A stretch of 64,000 bases of DNA, taken from positions 1,736,001 to 1,800,000 of the forward strand of contig NC_015514.1 of NCBI RefSeq assembly GCF_000212695.1. The letters run 5' to 3'. The stretch's first letter is position 1. The number at the start of each line of letters is the position of its first letter. The notes beneath the pieces were generated by a model. It did no database searches, had not been told where the DNA came from, and saw nothing but the letters and a program-made list of their open reading frames with translations. This document shows positions 53,599 through 62,490 of this stretch, in pieces. A program made the position numbers and the translations under genes. The DNA is from Cellulomonas fimi ATCC 484. GTDB lineage: Bacteria; Actinomycetota; Actinomycetes; Actinomycetales; Cellulomonadaceae.

Positions 53599-54203
53599 GC
53601 ATAGCCCCGCGCACGGCACGGGTGGAGCGCGCGACGAGCGAGTCGAGCGTCGTCGTCGAGGTGGACCTCGACGGCACCGGGCGCACCGACATCTCGACGA
53701 CCGTGCCGTTCTACGACCACATGCTGACGGCGCTCGGCAAGCACTCGCTCATCGACCTCACCGTCCGGGCGACGGGGGACACCGAGATCGACGCGCACCA
53801 CACGGTCGAGGACGTCGCGATCACGCTCGGCGAGGCGCTGCGCCAGGCGCTGGGCGACAAGCGCGGCATCTCGCGGTACGGCGACGCGACGGTCCCGCTC
53901 GACGAGGCGCTCGCGCAGGCGGTGGTCGACGTCTCCGGACGCCCGTACCTCGTGCACAGCGGCGAGCCGGCCGGGCAGGAGTACCACCTCATCGGCGGCC
54001 ACTTCACGGGCTCGCTGACCCGGCACGTGCTCGAGTCGATCGCGCACCACGCCGCGTTCAGCATCCACGTCCGGGTGCTCGCCGGTCGCGACCCGCACCA
54101 CATCGTCGAGGCGCAGTTCAAGGCGCTGGCGCGGGCGCTGCGGGCCGCTGTCGCGCTCGACCCGCGGGTCGAGGGCATCCCGTCGACGAAGGGTGCGCTG
54201 TGA
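53595..54203 (+). CDS. hisB: Imidazoleglycerol-phosphate dehydratase
   Basis: Dehydrates imidazole glycerol phosphate to imidazole acetol phosphate using two metal ions. 202 aa, the stand-alone form without the phosphatase domain of E. coli HisB. Two repeated halves with metal motifs: [14 protein letters not shown] and [17 protein letters not shown], then [26 protein letters not shown] and [19 protein letters not shown] 53595 overlaps hisC; the stop overlaps the next gene, so expression is coupled. Confidence 0.96.
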   Translation: MSIAPRTARVERATSESSVVVEVDLDGTGRTDISTTVPFYDHMLTALGKHSLIDLTVRATGDTEIDAHHTVEDVAITLGEALRQALGDKRGISRYGDATVPLDEALAQAVVDVSGRPYLVHSGEPAGQEYHLIGGHFTGSLTRHVLESIAHHAAFSIHVRVLAGRDPHHIVEAQFKALARALRAAVALDPRVEGIPSTKGAL

Positions 54204-54691
54204 CGGACGCGCCCGACCCCGACGAGGTCGTCGTCCCCGACGACCTGTCCGGCCTGCTCGACGGCGCCGCGGAGGTCCCGTCCGTGGCGCTGGTGGTGAC
54301 CCAGGTGGCGGCACCCGCGCCGCTGGCCGCCGCGTGCGCGCTCGCGAAGGTCGACGTCGACGCGGTGCCGTCGACGGTCGGTGCGATCGCGGTGCTGCGC
54401 GACCCGGCCGCCGCGGGCGACGGTGCCGAGGCCATCTCGCGCCTGCTGCGCGCGCTGCCCGTCATCCTGCTCGAGCGGCGCGAGGGGCAGATCACGGCCA
54501 CGCGCTGGGCCAACGGCGAGCGCGGCGACGAGCTGCCTGCCGGCCTCGTGCTGTCGGACGCACCCGCGGTGCTGGAGGACCTCCTGCTCGGGTCGATCTC
54601 GGTCGCGGACGTCGCCGGGGTCGTGTCGAGCGTGGGCATGTCCCGCTGGCAGGCGATGCGTGCCCTCGCGGGAGCCCGCAAGGGCCGCTGA
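54200..54691 (+). CDS. Unknown protein within the his cluster
   Basis: A 163-aa soluble protein, not recognised. GTG 54200 overlaps the hisB stop by 4 nt, so it is translated with the his enzymes. The first 20 residues are acidic, followed by alternating Val/Ala-rich segments ([24 protein letters not shown]), a charged turn [12 protein letters not shown] and a C-terminal helix-turn-helix-like stretch [26 protein letters not shown]. No signal peptide, membrane helix or cysteine motif. Base composition and codon use resemble its neighbours, so it is not a recent arrival. Similar unnamed genes occur at this place in related actinobacteria as far as I recall. A link to histidine synthesis is inference from position only. 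Confidence 0.85.
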   Translation: MTDAPDPDEVVVPDDLSGLLDGAAEVPSVALVVTQVAAPAPLAAACALAKVDVDAVPSTVGAIAVLRDPAAAGDGAEAISRLLRALPVILLERREGQITATRWANGERGDELPAGLVLSDAPAVLEDLLLGSISVADVAGVVSSVGMSRWQAMRALAGARKGR

Positions 54692-54739
54692 CGGCGTCTC
54701 GGACCCCGGCGCCGGACGACGGTGCGCGAGGGCGCCGGG

Positions 54740-54745
54740 TACCCT
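54740..54745 (+). promoter_or_regulatory. -10-like box for a leaderless hisH mRNA
   Basis: TACCCT, 6 nt, then the hisH GTG at 54752. Confidence 0.5.
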
Positions 54746-54751
54746 GACGCG

Positions 54752-55402
54752 GTGTCCTCCCAGCCCCGTGTCGTCGTCCTCGACTACGGCTTCGGCAACG
54801 TCCGATCCGCCGTGCGCGCGCTGCAGCGCGTCGGTGCGCAGGTCGAGCTGACGGCGGACAAGCACGCCGCGACGGAGGCCGACGGCCTGGTCGTGCCGGG
54901 TGTCGGCGCCTTCGCGGCCGTGATGGGCGGGCTGCGCGCCGTGGGCGGTGACCAGGTGGTCGACCGGCGGCTCGCGGGTGGCCGGCCCGTGCTCGGCATC
55001 TGCGTCGGGATGCAGGTCATGTTCGCCGAGGGCGTCGAGCACGGCGAGCACACCGACGGGCTCGGGGAGTGGCCCGGCGTGGTCGACCGGCTCGAGGCCG
55101 ACGTCGTCCCGCACATGGGCTGGGCGACCGTCGCCGCGCCCGCGGGCACGACGCTGTTCCGCGGCCTGGAGGACGAGCGCTTCTACTTCGTGCACTCGTA
55201 CGCCGCCCGCTCGTTCCCGCTCACGGACGACCCGGACGGGGCCACGCCGTTCACCGCACCGCTCGTGACGTGGGCCACCCACGGCGACCGCTTCGTCGCC
55301 GCCGTCGAGAACGGCCCCCTCGCCGCCACGCAGTTCCACCCCGAGAAGTCGGGCGACGCCGGCGCGCAGCTGCTGACCCACTGGGTCGACTCGCTGCGCT
55401 GA
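54752..55402 (+). CDS. hisH: Imidazole glycerol phosphate synthase, glutaminase subunit
   Basis: Class I glutamine amidotransferase that feeds ammonia to HisF. 216 aa. Nucleophile Cys84 in [13 protein letters not shown], and the His/Glu pair near the C-terminus in [26 protein letters not shown] is the family N-terminus. GTG 54752 is preferred over the in-frame start at 54722, because TACCCT lies 6 nt before it and the sequence between is not conserved in type. Its partner hisF is not in the window. priA follows after 40 nt. Confidence 0.95.
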   Translation: MSSQPRVVVLDYGFGNVRSAVRALQRVGAQVELTADKHAATEADGLVVPGVGAFAAVMGGLRAVGGDQVVDRRLAGGRPVLGICVGMQVMFAEGVEHGEHTDGLGEWPGVVDRLEADVVPHMGWATVAAPAGTTLFRGLEDERFYFVHSYAARSFPLTDDPDGATPFTAPLVTWATHGDRFVAAVENGPLAATQFHPEKSGDAGAQLLTHWVDSLR

Positions 55403-55442
55403 CCGGCACCCCGACCGCCCGCACCCCTCCCGGAGGACACCC

Positions 55443-56183
55443 ATGACCGACCGCCTCGAGCTGCTGCCCGCCGTCGACGTCGCCGACGGCCAGGCCGTCC
55501 GCCTCGTGCAGGGGGAGGCCGGCTCCGAGACCGGCTACGGCGACCCGCTGGCCGCCGCGCTCGACTGGCACGCGGGCGGCGCCGAGTGGATCCACCTCGT
55601 CGACCTCGACGCGGCGTTCGGGCGCGGCTCCAACGCCGAGCTGCTGGCCGACGTCACGCGCGACCTCGCGGCCAAGGGCGTGAGGATCGAGCTGTCGGGC
55701 GGCATCCGCGACGACGCCACGCTCGCTCGGGCCCTCGGCACGGGCGCGACGCGCGTCAACCTCGGTACCGCCGCGCTCGAGGACCCCGAGTGGACCGCGC
55801 GCGTGATCGCGGAGCATGGCGACCAGATCGCGGTCGGGCTCGACGTGCGCGGCACGACGCTCGCGGCACGCGGCTGGACGCAGGAGGGCGGCGACCTCTG
55901 GGAGGTGCTTACGCGCCTCGACGCCGCCGGGTGCGCCCGCTACGTCGTGACCGACGTGACGAAGGACGGCACGCTGCGCGGCCCGAACGTGGACCTGCTG
56001 CGCGAGGTGTGCGCCCGCACCGACGCGCCCGTCGTCGCGTCGGGCGGGGTGTCGAGCCTCGAGGACCTGCGCGTTCTGCGCGACCTCGTGCCGCTCGGCG
56101 TCGAGGGCGCGATCGTCGGCAAGGCGCTCTACGCGGGCGCGTTCACGCTGCCCGAGGCGCTGGACGTGGCCGGCCGCCCGTGA
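55443..56183 (+). CDS. priA: PriA/HisA isomerase
   Basis: (beta/alpha)8-barrel isomerase. In actinobacteria without a separate trpF this enzyme (PriA) isomerises both ProFAR (histidine path) and phosphoribosyl anthranilate (tryptophan path). 246 aa. General base Asp12 in [15 protein letters not shown] and acid Asp in [15 protein letters not shown]; phosphate loops are SGGIRDD and [12 protein letters not shown] flexible [15 protein letters not shown] loop with a Trp, as in bifunctional PriA. ATG 55443 follows GGAGGACACCC. Dual function is likely but was not tested, because trpF absence cannot be checked here. Overlaps sseB by 4 nt. Confidence 0.93.
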   Translation: MTDRLELLPAVDVADGQAVRLVQGEAGSETGYGDPLAAALDWHAGGAEWIHLVDLDAAFGRGSNAELLADVTRDLAAKGVRIELSGGIRDDATLARALGTGATRVNLGTAALEDPEWTARVIAEHGDQIAVGLDVRGTTLAARGWTQEGGDLWEVLTRLDAAGCARYVVTDVTKDGTLRGPNVDLLREVCARTDAPVVASGGVSSLEDLRVLRDLVPLGVEGAIVGKALYAGAFTLPEALDVAGRP

Positions 56184-56926
56184 CGACGGGGCACGCGGGC
56201 GGGCGCGAGCTGCCGCCGTCGTCGCCGTTCGCGGCGGACGACGGGTCGGCGGACCCGAACGTCGCGGAGGCCCTGGACGCGCTCGACGCCGGGCGGGGGA
56301 GCGTCGCGGACGTCGTCTCCGCGCTCGCCGGGACGCGCGTCCTGGTCCCGGTCCTCGCGGAGCTCGAGGTCGCGGACGTCGTCGAGCACGACGGGCACGC
56401 GCACACGGTCGACAAGGAGGCGTCCGCGGGCATCGTCGCGCTGCGCACCGAGGACGGGCGCACCGCGCTGCCCGTGTTCACGAGCGTGGCCGCCATGGCG
56501 GCCTGGCGGTCGGACGCGCGCCCCGTGCCCACGGACGTCACGCGCGCGGCACTCTCGGCGGTCTCCGAGGGGTGGGAGGTCATGGTCGTCGACGCCGGCG
56601 GGCCCGTCACCGTCCTGCTGCCGCGCACGGCCGTGTGGGCGCTCGCGCAGCAGCAGGGCTGGCGCCCCGCGGTGCTCGACGGTGGTGTGGACGCCGACGT
56701 CACCGCGGCGGTCCGCGGCGCGCTCGCCGGTGTGCCCGGCGTGGTCTCGGCGGGCACCGAGCCCGGCAGGCGCGCGGAGGTGGCCGTCGTCCTCACGCTC
56801 GTCCCGGGCCTCGACCGCACACGGCTCGACGGCGTCCTCGCGCAGGTCAACGCCGCGCTGGCCGCCGACCCGGTGGTCGCGGAGCGCGTCGACTCGCTCG
56901 AGCTGCGGCTGCGCGCCGCGGGCTGA
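56180..56926 (+). CDS. SseB family protein
   Basis: A 248-aa protein with an SseB-like domain: [16 protein letters not shown].., STVCAHS-type segments and the conserved [46 protein letters not shown] by its parts. A C-terminal part (about 170-248) has a separate alternating beta pattern. SseB-domain proteins are widespread but without a firm function. GTG 56180 overlaps priA by 4 nt (GTGA), ending the his transcription unit. It converges on the GerW-like gene with a 21-nt gap. Confidence 0.83.
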   Translation: MTTGHAGGRELPPSSPFAADDGSADPNVAEALDALDAGRGSVADVVSALAGTRVLVPVLAELEVADVVEHDGHAHTVDKEASAGIVALRTEDGRTALPVFTSVAAMAAWRSDARPVPTDVTRAALSAVSEGWEVMVVDAGGPVTVLLPRTAVWALAQQQGWRPAVLDGGVDADVTAAVRGALAGVPGVVSAGTEPGRRAEVAVVLTLVPGLDRTRLDGVLAQVNAALAADPVVAERVDSLELRLRAAG

Positions 56927-56947
56927 GCGCCGGTCGCCGGCTGCCGC

Positions 56948-57373
56948 TCACCGGCGCCCGCGGACCGCCCACGCGAACGCCCACGCGGTGAGGGCGGACG
57001 CGAGCACGACCTGACCGCCGAGGATCACGCGGTTGAGGTCGAGGGTCGGGCGCCACTGGACGCCGGAGCCGTCGACGACGAACACGCCGACGGCCTTGAC
57101 GTGCGCGGCGTACCCGCCCCCGCCCCCGTGCCCGAGGCCGTGCCCCGTGTGCGGCTCGGCGTCGCCGGGTGCACGGCGCCGCAGCGACGGCGCCGACGGC
57201 AGGTCGGACTCGCCGCCGCCGGATCCCAGGCCCGTCGCGCCCGCGACGCGCGCGACGGGGATGACGAGCACGCCGTCCCGCTCGTACGCCTCGCCGAACA
57301 CCCGGCGCACGCTGAGGTTGTCGTTGGCGGCGCCGGTCAGCGCGGCCGGGTCGAAGCGCGGGGTCTCGGACAC
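56948..57373 (-). CDS. GerW (YtfJ) family protein
   Basis: A 141-aa protein of the GerW/YtfJ sporulation family. Family features are SVRRVFGEAYERDGVLVIPVARVAG, a glycine/histidine-rich middle (GHGLGHGGGGGY), and VKAVGVFVVDGSGVQWRPTLDLNRVI. A C-terminal membrane helix (about 120-137) anchors it. In Bacillus it helps spore germination, yet many non-sporulating actinobacteria have it, so its role here is different and unknown. GTG 57373 has AGGAGG 6 nt upstream. Transcribed with, and 34 nt downstream of, the secreted protease. Confidence 0.87.
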   Translation of the reverse strand: MSETPRFDPAALTGAANDNLSVRRVFGEAYERDGVLVIPVARVAGATGLGSGGGESDLPSAPSLRRRAPGDAEPHTGHGLGHGGGGGYAAHVKAVGVFVVDGSGVQWRPTLDLNRVILGGQVVLASALTAWAFAWAVRGRR

Positions 57374-57407
57374 GGGTCCTCCTGGCGGTTCGTGGGCGGG
57401 TCGTGGG

Positions 57408-58154
57408 TCAGGAACAGGTCGGGGCGTCGGTGAACGCCGACCCGTCGTCCAGCATGGACCGCAGGGTGCTCACGGGCACCACGTAGCTGCGCCCCTGGTC
57501 GTCCTTCGCGTAGACGACGCCGACGACGCGCCCCTCCGTGTCGAGCACCGCCGATCCCGAGCTGCCCGGCTCGACGGGCGCGTCCGTGACGAGGACGGCG
57601 CCGAGGTTCTCGTTCAGCGGGTCGGTCGTCGTGCCTAGCACGGTCCCCGTCGTGATCGTCAGACGCTGCCCGAGCGGGTAGCCGACGACCGTGACGGCGT
57701 CGCCCTCCGCCGGGTCCGCGTCGGCGAGCGTCGGCGCGGCGGGCAGCTCGGCGGCCGTGCGCACGATCGCGAGGTCGGCCAGCGCCGCGGTGCTGGCCGC
57801 GGTCGCCTCGACGTCACGCCCGTCGTAGGTGCTGAGCTGCAGCGCCGCGGAGTCCTCGACGACGTGCCGGTTCGTGACGAGCGTCGTCGGGTCGATCGCG
57901 AAGCCCGAGCCGGTGGACACCGAGCCGCAGCCGATGTTCCGGATCCGCACCGCCATCCGCTGCGCCGCGTCGAAGCCGTCGGGCGACAGGTTGCCCTGGG
58001 ACGTCGGCGCGGCGGCGGGGGAGCGGCTCGGCACGACGCTCGTCGGGACGGGGGCCGGCATGGCGGGCAGGGCCGCGCACCCGCCCAGGGCGCCGACGAC
58101 GACCGCCGCGGCGAGGAGCGACACCGACCGGCGGGCGGGCGGACGGACCGTCAT
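57408..58154 (-). CDS. Trypsin-like serine protease lipoprotein (S1/DegP type)
   Basis: A 248-aa exported serine protease. The signal peptide ends in the lipobox LGGC with Cys26, so the mature protein is probably a lipoprotein anchored outside the membrane. Catalytic triad: His96 (NRHVV), Asp126 (ALADLAIV) and Ser198 (PGSSGSAV). No PDZ domain. Two further cysteines (C75, C247) could form a disulfide. The ATG at 58154 overlaps the preceding coiled-coil gene's stop (ATGA), so the two are made together and the coiled-coil protein is a likely partner or regulator. Substrate unknown. Confidence 0.9.
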   Translation of the reverse strand: MTVRPPARRSVSLLAAAVVVGALGGCAALPAMPAPVPTSVVPSRSPAAAPTSQGNLSPDGFDAAQRMAVRIRNIGCGSVSTGSGFAIDPTTLVTNRHVVEDSAALQLSTYDGRDVEATAASTAALADLAIVRTAAELPAAPTLADADPAEGDAVTVVGYPLGQRLTITTGTVLGTTTDPLNENLGAVLVTDAPVEPGSSGSAVLDTEGRVVGVVYAKDDQGRSYVVPVSTLRSMLDDGSAFTDAPTCS

Positions 58155-58870
58155 CGGTCGAGCTCGCGCTGGAGCTCGGCGTTCGCGTCGGTCGCGGCGC
58201 CGCAGACACGGTCGACGTCGGTGGCGAACCGCTCCAGGTCCGCGGGGTCGTACCGGTCCGACTCACGCAGGTAGCCGATGAGCCGCTCCTGCCCGTCGAT
58301 GCAGTTGGCCAGCGCGGTCGCGACCTGCCCCGCAGCCTCGGAGACGCGCGCCTGGTAGTCGGCGAGCTGCTGCTGGGAGGCGGTCGTGTCGCCGAGCCGC
58401 GCCTTCTCGTCGGCGAGCTCGGTGATCCGCTGCTGCGCGGTCGCGAGCTGGGCCTGCGTGTCGGACAGCTCGGCCTGGGCGGCCTCGAGATCGACCTGCG
58501 CCTGCGCCAGCTGCGTGCCGTGCGTGCGCGCGAGCTCCTCCCAGTCCGCCGCGGTGCGCTCCCAGGCGCGGGTCGTCGTGACGAGCCGCACGGCGAGCAG
58601 GGTGCCGAGCGCGAGGACCAGCACGAGCGCGACCGCGAGGACGACCACCGCGGTGCGGCGTCGCGGCGCGGCAGCGGGCGGGGTCGCCACGGCAGGTGGG
58701 ACCGCGCCGTGCGGCGGATGCGCACCGGGGGGCGGGAGGGCACCGGGCGGGACGGTTCCCGGCACCGGCACGCTCGGCGGCGGTGTCCAGGCGGCTCCTG
58801 GTGGGCGGCCGGTCGGCATCGCGGGGCGCGGCGGCTCGGGCCAGCCGGCGGGCGGGTTCTCGGTCGGCAC
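58151..58870 (-). CDS. Membrane-anchored coiled-coil protein
   Basis: A 239-aa bitopic protein of unknown family. A proline-rich cytoplasmic tail (1-70) leads to a membrane helix (about 73-95), an extracytoplasmic coiled coil (about 103-165, Ala/Gln/Glu heptads), and a globular tail with two cysteines (NCIDGQERLIGYL and VCGAATDANAEL). GTG 58870 has TATCCT (58877-58882, minus strand) 6 nt upstream, a leaderless-type start, and its stop overlaps the protease start by 4 nt. Possible role: positioning or regulating the lipoprotein protease; not shown. Confidence 0.85.
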   Translation of the reverse strand: MPTENPPAGWPEPPRPAMPTGRPPGAAWTPPPSVPVPGTVPPGALPPPGAHPPHGAVPPAVATPPAAAPRRRTAVVVLAVALVLVLALGTLLAVRLVTTTRAWERTAADWEELARTHGTQLAQAQVDLEAAQAELSDTQAQLATAQQRITELADEKARLGDTTASQQQLADYQARVSEAAGQVATALANCIDGQERLIGYLRESDRYDPADLERFATDVDRVCGAATDANAELQRELDR

Positions 58871-58876
58871 CGCCCC

Positions 58877-58882
58877 AGGATA
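58877..58882 (-). promoter_or_regulatory. -10 box for a leaderless coiled-coil/protease operon
   Basis: TATCCT on the minus strand, 6 nt before the GTG at 58870. Confidence 0.62.
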
Positions 58883-58981
58883 GGAGCGCGGTGCGCGCCC
58901 CGGGGGTGGTGGGCCGTGTCACGTCCGCCGATGTCCGATATCCGCTCGGGACGCCGCTCGCCCGGGGCGACAATGGCACGC

Positions 58982-60313
58982 GTGTCCCGCTTCCCCTACG
59001 GCGCCCTGCTGCGTCTCCCGGGGGTGGGGCGGCTGTTCGCCGTGTCGTTCGTCGCCCGCATCCCGCACGCCATGACGGGCGTGGTCCTCACGCTGCACGT
59101 CGTCACCACGATGGACCGCGGCTACGCGCAGGCGGGGCTCGTCGCGGGCGCGATGACGGTCGGCATGGCGATCGGCGCCCCCTGGCGTGGCCGTCTCGTC
59201 GACCGGCTGGGCCTGCGCCGGGCGATCGCGCCGTCGATCGTCGTCGAGTCGGCCGTGTGGGTCGTCGCGCCGCACCTGTCCTACGAGGCGCTCGTCGTCG
59301 CCGCCGTCGTCGCGGGCCTGTTCCTCGTGCCGGTGTTCTCCGTGTCGCGCCAGTCGCTGTCCGTCATGGTGCCGCTCGCGCAGCAGCGCTCGGCGTTCGC
59401 GCTCGACTCGGTCGCCGTCGAGGTCACGTTCATGCTGGCCCCGGTGCTCGGCGTCGTCCTGGCGACGCAGGTCTCGACCTCCGCCGCGCTGACCGTCGTG
59501 GGGACCACGACCGTCCTCGCGGGCCTGCTGCTGTTCTGGGCGAACCCGCCGACCCGCTCGGTGACGGCCCCGGACGCCGTGCCGGTCGCGGCCGACCCGC
59601 GCGCGAGCGTGCTGGGCCCCGACCTCGTCGTCGTGCTGCTCGCCGCGCTGGCCGCGTCGTTCGTGCTCGTCGGGACCGACGTGGCGCTCGTCGCGGCGCT
59701 CAACGACGAGGGTCGCGCGGCCGACGTCGGCTGGATGATCGCGCTCTGGGCGGGCGGCTCGGTGGTCGGGGGCCTCGTGCACGGTGCCCGTCACCGCTCG
59801 CCCTCGCCCCTCGCGCTCGTCGCCCTCCTCGCGCTCGCGACCGTGCCCGCGGCGTTCGCGCCCGTCCCGGTGTGGCTCGCGCTCGCGGTCGTGCTCGCGG
59901 GCCTGCCGTGCGCGCCGGCGCTGTCGTCGATCAACGCGACGCTCGTGCGGCTCGTGCCGGAGCACCGGCGCGGCGAGGTCATGGGGTGGAGCGGCACGAT
60001 GTCGACGGTCGGCAACGCCCTGGGGGCACCGCTGTGCGGCTGGGTCATCGACCGCGGGACGCCCGGGCACGGGTTCCTGACGGCGGCCGCGGTCGGCGGT
60101 GCCGTCGCGGTCGGCGGGCTCGTCGTCCTGCGGGTCGCCGGAGCGCGGCGCGGGGCACCCGTGGGCGACGCGGTCCCGGTCGCGCCGGTGCACGACCCGC
60201 GGGGCGCGGCGCTCGTCAGCGGCGCCCCCACCGAGGGTGAGCCCGCGCTCGTGGCACCGCGGGAGCCGCTCGCGACCGAGGGTGCGGTCGTGCCCGACCC
60301 GGCCGCGCGCTGA
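58982..60313 (+). CDS. Major facilitator superfamily transporter
   Basis: A 443-aa MFS permease with about 12 hydrophobic helices. The helix 2-3 loop holds GRLVDRLGLRRAIAPS, the MFS A-like motif G-x-L-x-D-R-x-G-x-R-R. The substrate is not evident; the type resembles drug or sugar efflux permeases. The C-terminal 60 residues are a soluble Ala/Pro/Val-rich tail. GTG 58982 (VSRFPYGALL) is chosen because GACAAT (58969-58974) sits 7 nt before it, the spacing seen for leaderless genes here. ATG 58973 is also in frame but lies inside that box. Confidence 0.87.
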   Translation: MSRFPYGALLRLPGVGRLFAVSFVARIPHAMTGVVLTLHVVTTMDRGYAQAGLVAGAMTVGMAIGAPWRGRLVDRLGLRRAIAPSIVVESAVWVVAPHLSYEALVVAAVVAGLFLVPVFSVSRQSLSVMVPLAQQRSAFALDSVAVEVTFMLAPVLGVVLATQVSTSAALTVVGTTTVLAGLLLFWANPPTRSVTAPDAVPVAADPRASVLGPDLVVVLLAALAASFVLVGTDVALVAALNDEGRAADVGWMIALWAGGSVVGGLVHGARHRSPSPLALVALLALATVPAAFAPVPVWLALAVVLAGLPCAPALSSINATLVRLVPEHRRGEVMGWSGTMSTVGNALGAPLCGWVIDRGTPGHGFLTAAAVGGAVAVGGLVVLRVAGARRGAPVGDAVPVAPVHDPRGAALVSGAPTEGEPALVAPREPLATEGAVVPDPAAR

Positions 60314-60406
60314 CACGTCGAGCGCGTCCGACGCGGCCGTGCCCGCAGGTGGCAGCGACCGGGACGGCGCCACCGGCGGGGCGACGGGCCCGACGGCCCC
60401 GTCGTG

Positions 60407-60431
60407 GGACGTCGGCGCGTCCCCGACGTCC
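60407..60431. terminator. Terminator between the MFS and DUF1844 genes
   Basis: GGACGTCGG/CCGACGTCC, 9 bp perfect, 7-nt loop, 2 nt from the DUF1844 stop. The genes converge, so it may work both ways. Confidence 0.6.
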
Positions 60432-60433
60432 GG

Positions 60434-60826
60434 TCAGACGACCGACCCGGTCCACTTCTCGCCCGGCCCCTCGCCGGGCGCGTCCGGGAACGTCGACGCC
60501 TCACGGAACGCGAGCTGGAGCGTGCGCAGCCCGTCCCGCAGCGACCGGGCGTGCTGGTTGCCGATGTCGGGGGCGGACGCGGTGACGAGCGCGGCGAGCG
60601 CGGTGATGAGCTTGCGCGCCTCGTCGAGGTCTAGGTAGTCGGCACCGCGGCCCTGCGGGCCGTCCTCGGCGAGCCCGCACTTCACGGCGGCCGCGCTCAT
60701 GAGGTGCACCGCCGCGGTCGTGATGACCTCGACCGCGGCGACGTCGGCGATGTCGCGGGTCTCGGCGGCCGCGGCCTCGTCGGGGGCGGCGGTGGCGGTC
60801 GGGTCGTCGGTGGGGGAGCCGGTCAT
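60434..60826 (-). CDS. DUF1844 protein
   Basis: A 130-aa small soluble protein of the DUF1844 family. The N-terminal 25 residues are low-complexity Ala/Asp/Thr; the core (about 27-100) has DVAAVEVITTAAVHLMSAAAVKCGLAE and YLDLDEARKLITALAALVTAS, the family's two helices. The C-terminal helix RSLRDGLRTLQLAFREAS follows. Function unknown; it is frequently found near infC in actinobacteria, as here. ATG 60826 has GAGGAT (60834-60839, minus strand) 7 nt upstream, again a leaderless-like spacing. Confidence 0.86.
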   Translation of the reverse strand: MTGSPTDDPTATAAPDEAAAAETRDIADVAAVEVITTAAVHLMSAAAVKCGLAEDGPQGRGADYLDLDEARKLITALAALVTASAPDIGNQHARSLRDGLRTLQLAFREASTFPDAPGEGPGEKWTGSVV

Positions 60827-60863
60827 GGCGTCGATCCTCTCACCGGCCGCGGCGTGCCCGGGC

Positions 60864-60902
60864 CGTCGTGCCCGCCGTCGCCCGGGACCGGCGGGCACGA
60901 CG
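60864..60902 (-). terminator. Terminator of katA
   Basis: A perfect 14-bp stem (CGTCGTGCCCGCCG and complement) around an 11-nt loop, 44 nt beyond the katA stop. Confidence 0.8.
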
Positions 60903-60945
60903 AGGCCCCGCCGCCGGGAGTCCGGTGACGGGTCCTCGTGGTGGG

Positions 60946-62445
60946 TCAGGCGACGGGGACGCTCGCGGTGGCCGGCTCGCCGTTCTCGACGGGCGCGGTG
61001 CCGGTCAGCGCGGCGCGCAGGCGTGCGCCCAGACCGCTGTCGACCTGGGTCCAGTACTGGATCGCGCGCTCGCGGATGTCCTCGCGGCGGACCGCGCCGA
61101 CGTGGCCGGTGATGACGTCGAGGAACCGGGCGCGTGCGGCGTCGTCGAACACCTCGCGGTAGAGGGTGCCGGCCTGCCCGAAGTCGTCGTCCTCGGGGTG
61201 CAGCGTCGCCGCGGCACGGACCATGGCGCCGTCCGACTCCCAGCCGCTCTCGGCCGCGCGCGCCGGGTCGGCCGCCGGGCCGCCCGCCGAGTTCGGCGCG
61301 TACACCGGGACGTCCGGGCCGTGGAAGCTGATGCGTGCGGCGCCGTCCTTCGAGTACGAGTGCACCTCGGAGTGCGGCGCGTTGACGGGCAGCTGCGCGT
61401 GGTTGGTGCCGACGCGGTACCGGTGCGCGTCGGCGTAGGAGAAGATCCGCGCGAGCAGCATCTTGTCGGGGCTCGCACCGATGCCGGGCACGAAGTTCGA
61501 CGGCGCGAACGTCGCCTGCTCGATCTGTGCGAAGTAGTTGTCGGGGTTGCGGTTGAGCTCCATGACGCCCACCTCGACGAGCGGGTAGTCGCCGTGCGGC
61601 CACACCTTCGTCAGGTCGAACGGGTTGAAGCGGTAGGTCTTCGCGTCCTCGTACGGCATCACCTGGACCGACAGCGTCCAGCGCGGGAAGTCGCCCGCGG
61701 CGATGTGGTCCCACAGGTCGCGGATGTGGTGGTCGGCGTCCGAGCCGGCGAGCTGCGCGGCCTCGTCGGGCGTGAGGTTGTCGATGCCCTGCTGGGTCGT
61801 GAAGTGGTACTTCACCCAGAACCGCTCGCCCGCGGCGTTGACCCACTGGTAGGTGTGCGAGCCGAAGCCGTCCATGTGCCGCCACGAGGACGGGAGCCCG
61901 CGGTCACCCATGAGCCACGTGACCTGGTGCGCCGACTCGGGCGACAGCGTCCAGAAGTCCCACTGCATGTCGTTGTCGCGCAGGTGCGAGCCGGGCAGGC
62001 GCTTCTGCGAGCGGATGAAGTCGGGGAACTTGATGCCGTCACGCAGGAAGAACACCGGGGTGTTGTTGCCGACGAGGTCGTAGTTGCCCTCGGACGTGTA
62101 GAACTTCAGCGCGAAGCCGCGCGGGTCGCGCCACGTGTCGGGCGAGCCGTTCTCGCCCGCGACGGAGGAGAACCGCGCGAGCATGTCCGTCGTCACGCCG
62201 GGCTGGAACAGCGCGGCGCGTGTGTAGGCGGAGACGTCGCCCGTGGTCGTGAACGTGCCGAACGCACCGCCGCCCTTGGCGTGCACCACGCGCTCGGGCA
62301 CGCGCTCCCGGTTGAACTGCGCGAGCTTCTCGACCAGGTAGTGGTCGTGCAGGACGATCGGGCCGTCGGACCCGACCGCGAGCGAGTGCGCGTCCGACGC
62401 GACGGGCGCGCCGGAGTTCGTGGTCGTCGGGGGCACGTGAGACAT
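60946..62445 (-). CDS. katA: Monofunctional heme catalase
   Basis: Disproportionates hydrogen peroxide. 499 aa, small-subunit clade-3-like type. Distal histidine His55 in [12 protein letters not shown], Asn in [15 protein letters not shown], the FKFYTSEG segment, and the proximal heme tyrosine in [14 protein letters not shown] (near residue 340). ATG 62445 follows GGAGAGGA; an in-frame ATG at 62460 is less likely. It lies 45 nt downstream of a Fur-family gene on the same strand and should be co-transcribed. That order, fur then catalase, is the usual peroxide-response pair in actinobacteria. Confidence 0.95.
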   Translation of the reverse strand: MSHVPPTTTNSGAPVASDAHSLAVGSDGPIVLHDHYLVEKLAQFNRERVPERVVHAKGGGAFGTFTTTGDVSAYTRAALFQPGVTTDMLARFSSVAGENGSPDTWRDPRGFALKFYTSEGNYDLVGNNTPVFFLRDGIKFPDFIRSQKRLPGSHLRDNDMQWDFWTLSPESAHQVTWLMGDRGLPSSWRHMDGFGSHTYQWVNAAGERFWVKYHFTTQQGIDNLTPDEAAQLAGSDADHHIRDLWDHIAAGDFPRWTLSVQVMPYEDAKTYRFNPFDLTKVWPHGDYPLVEVGVMELNRNPDNYFAQIEQATFAPSNFVPGIGASPDKMLLARIFSYADAHRYRVGTNHAQLPVNAPHSEVHSYSKDGAARISFHGPDVPVYAPNSAGGPAADPARAAESGWESDGAMVRAAATLHPEDDDFGQAGTLYREVFDDAARARFLDVITGHVGAVRREDIRERAIQYWTQVDSGLGARLRAALTGTAPVENGEPATASVPVA

Positions 62446-62490
62446 GGGTGTCCTCTCCAAAGGGGTGGCGGTACGGAGGTCGTGACGCGG

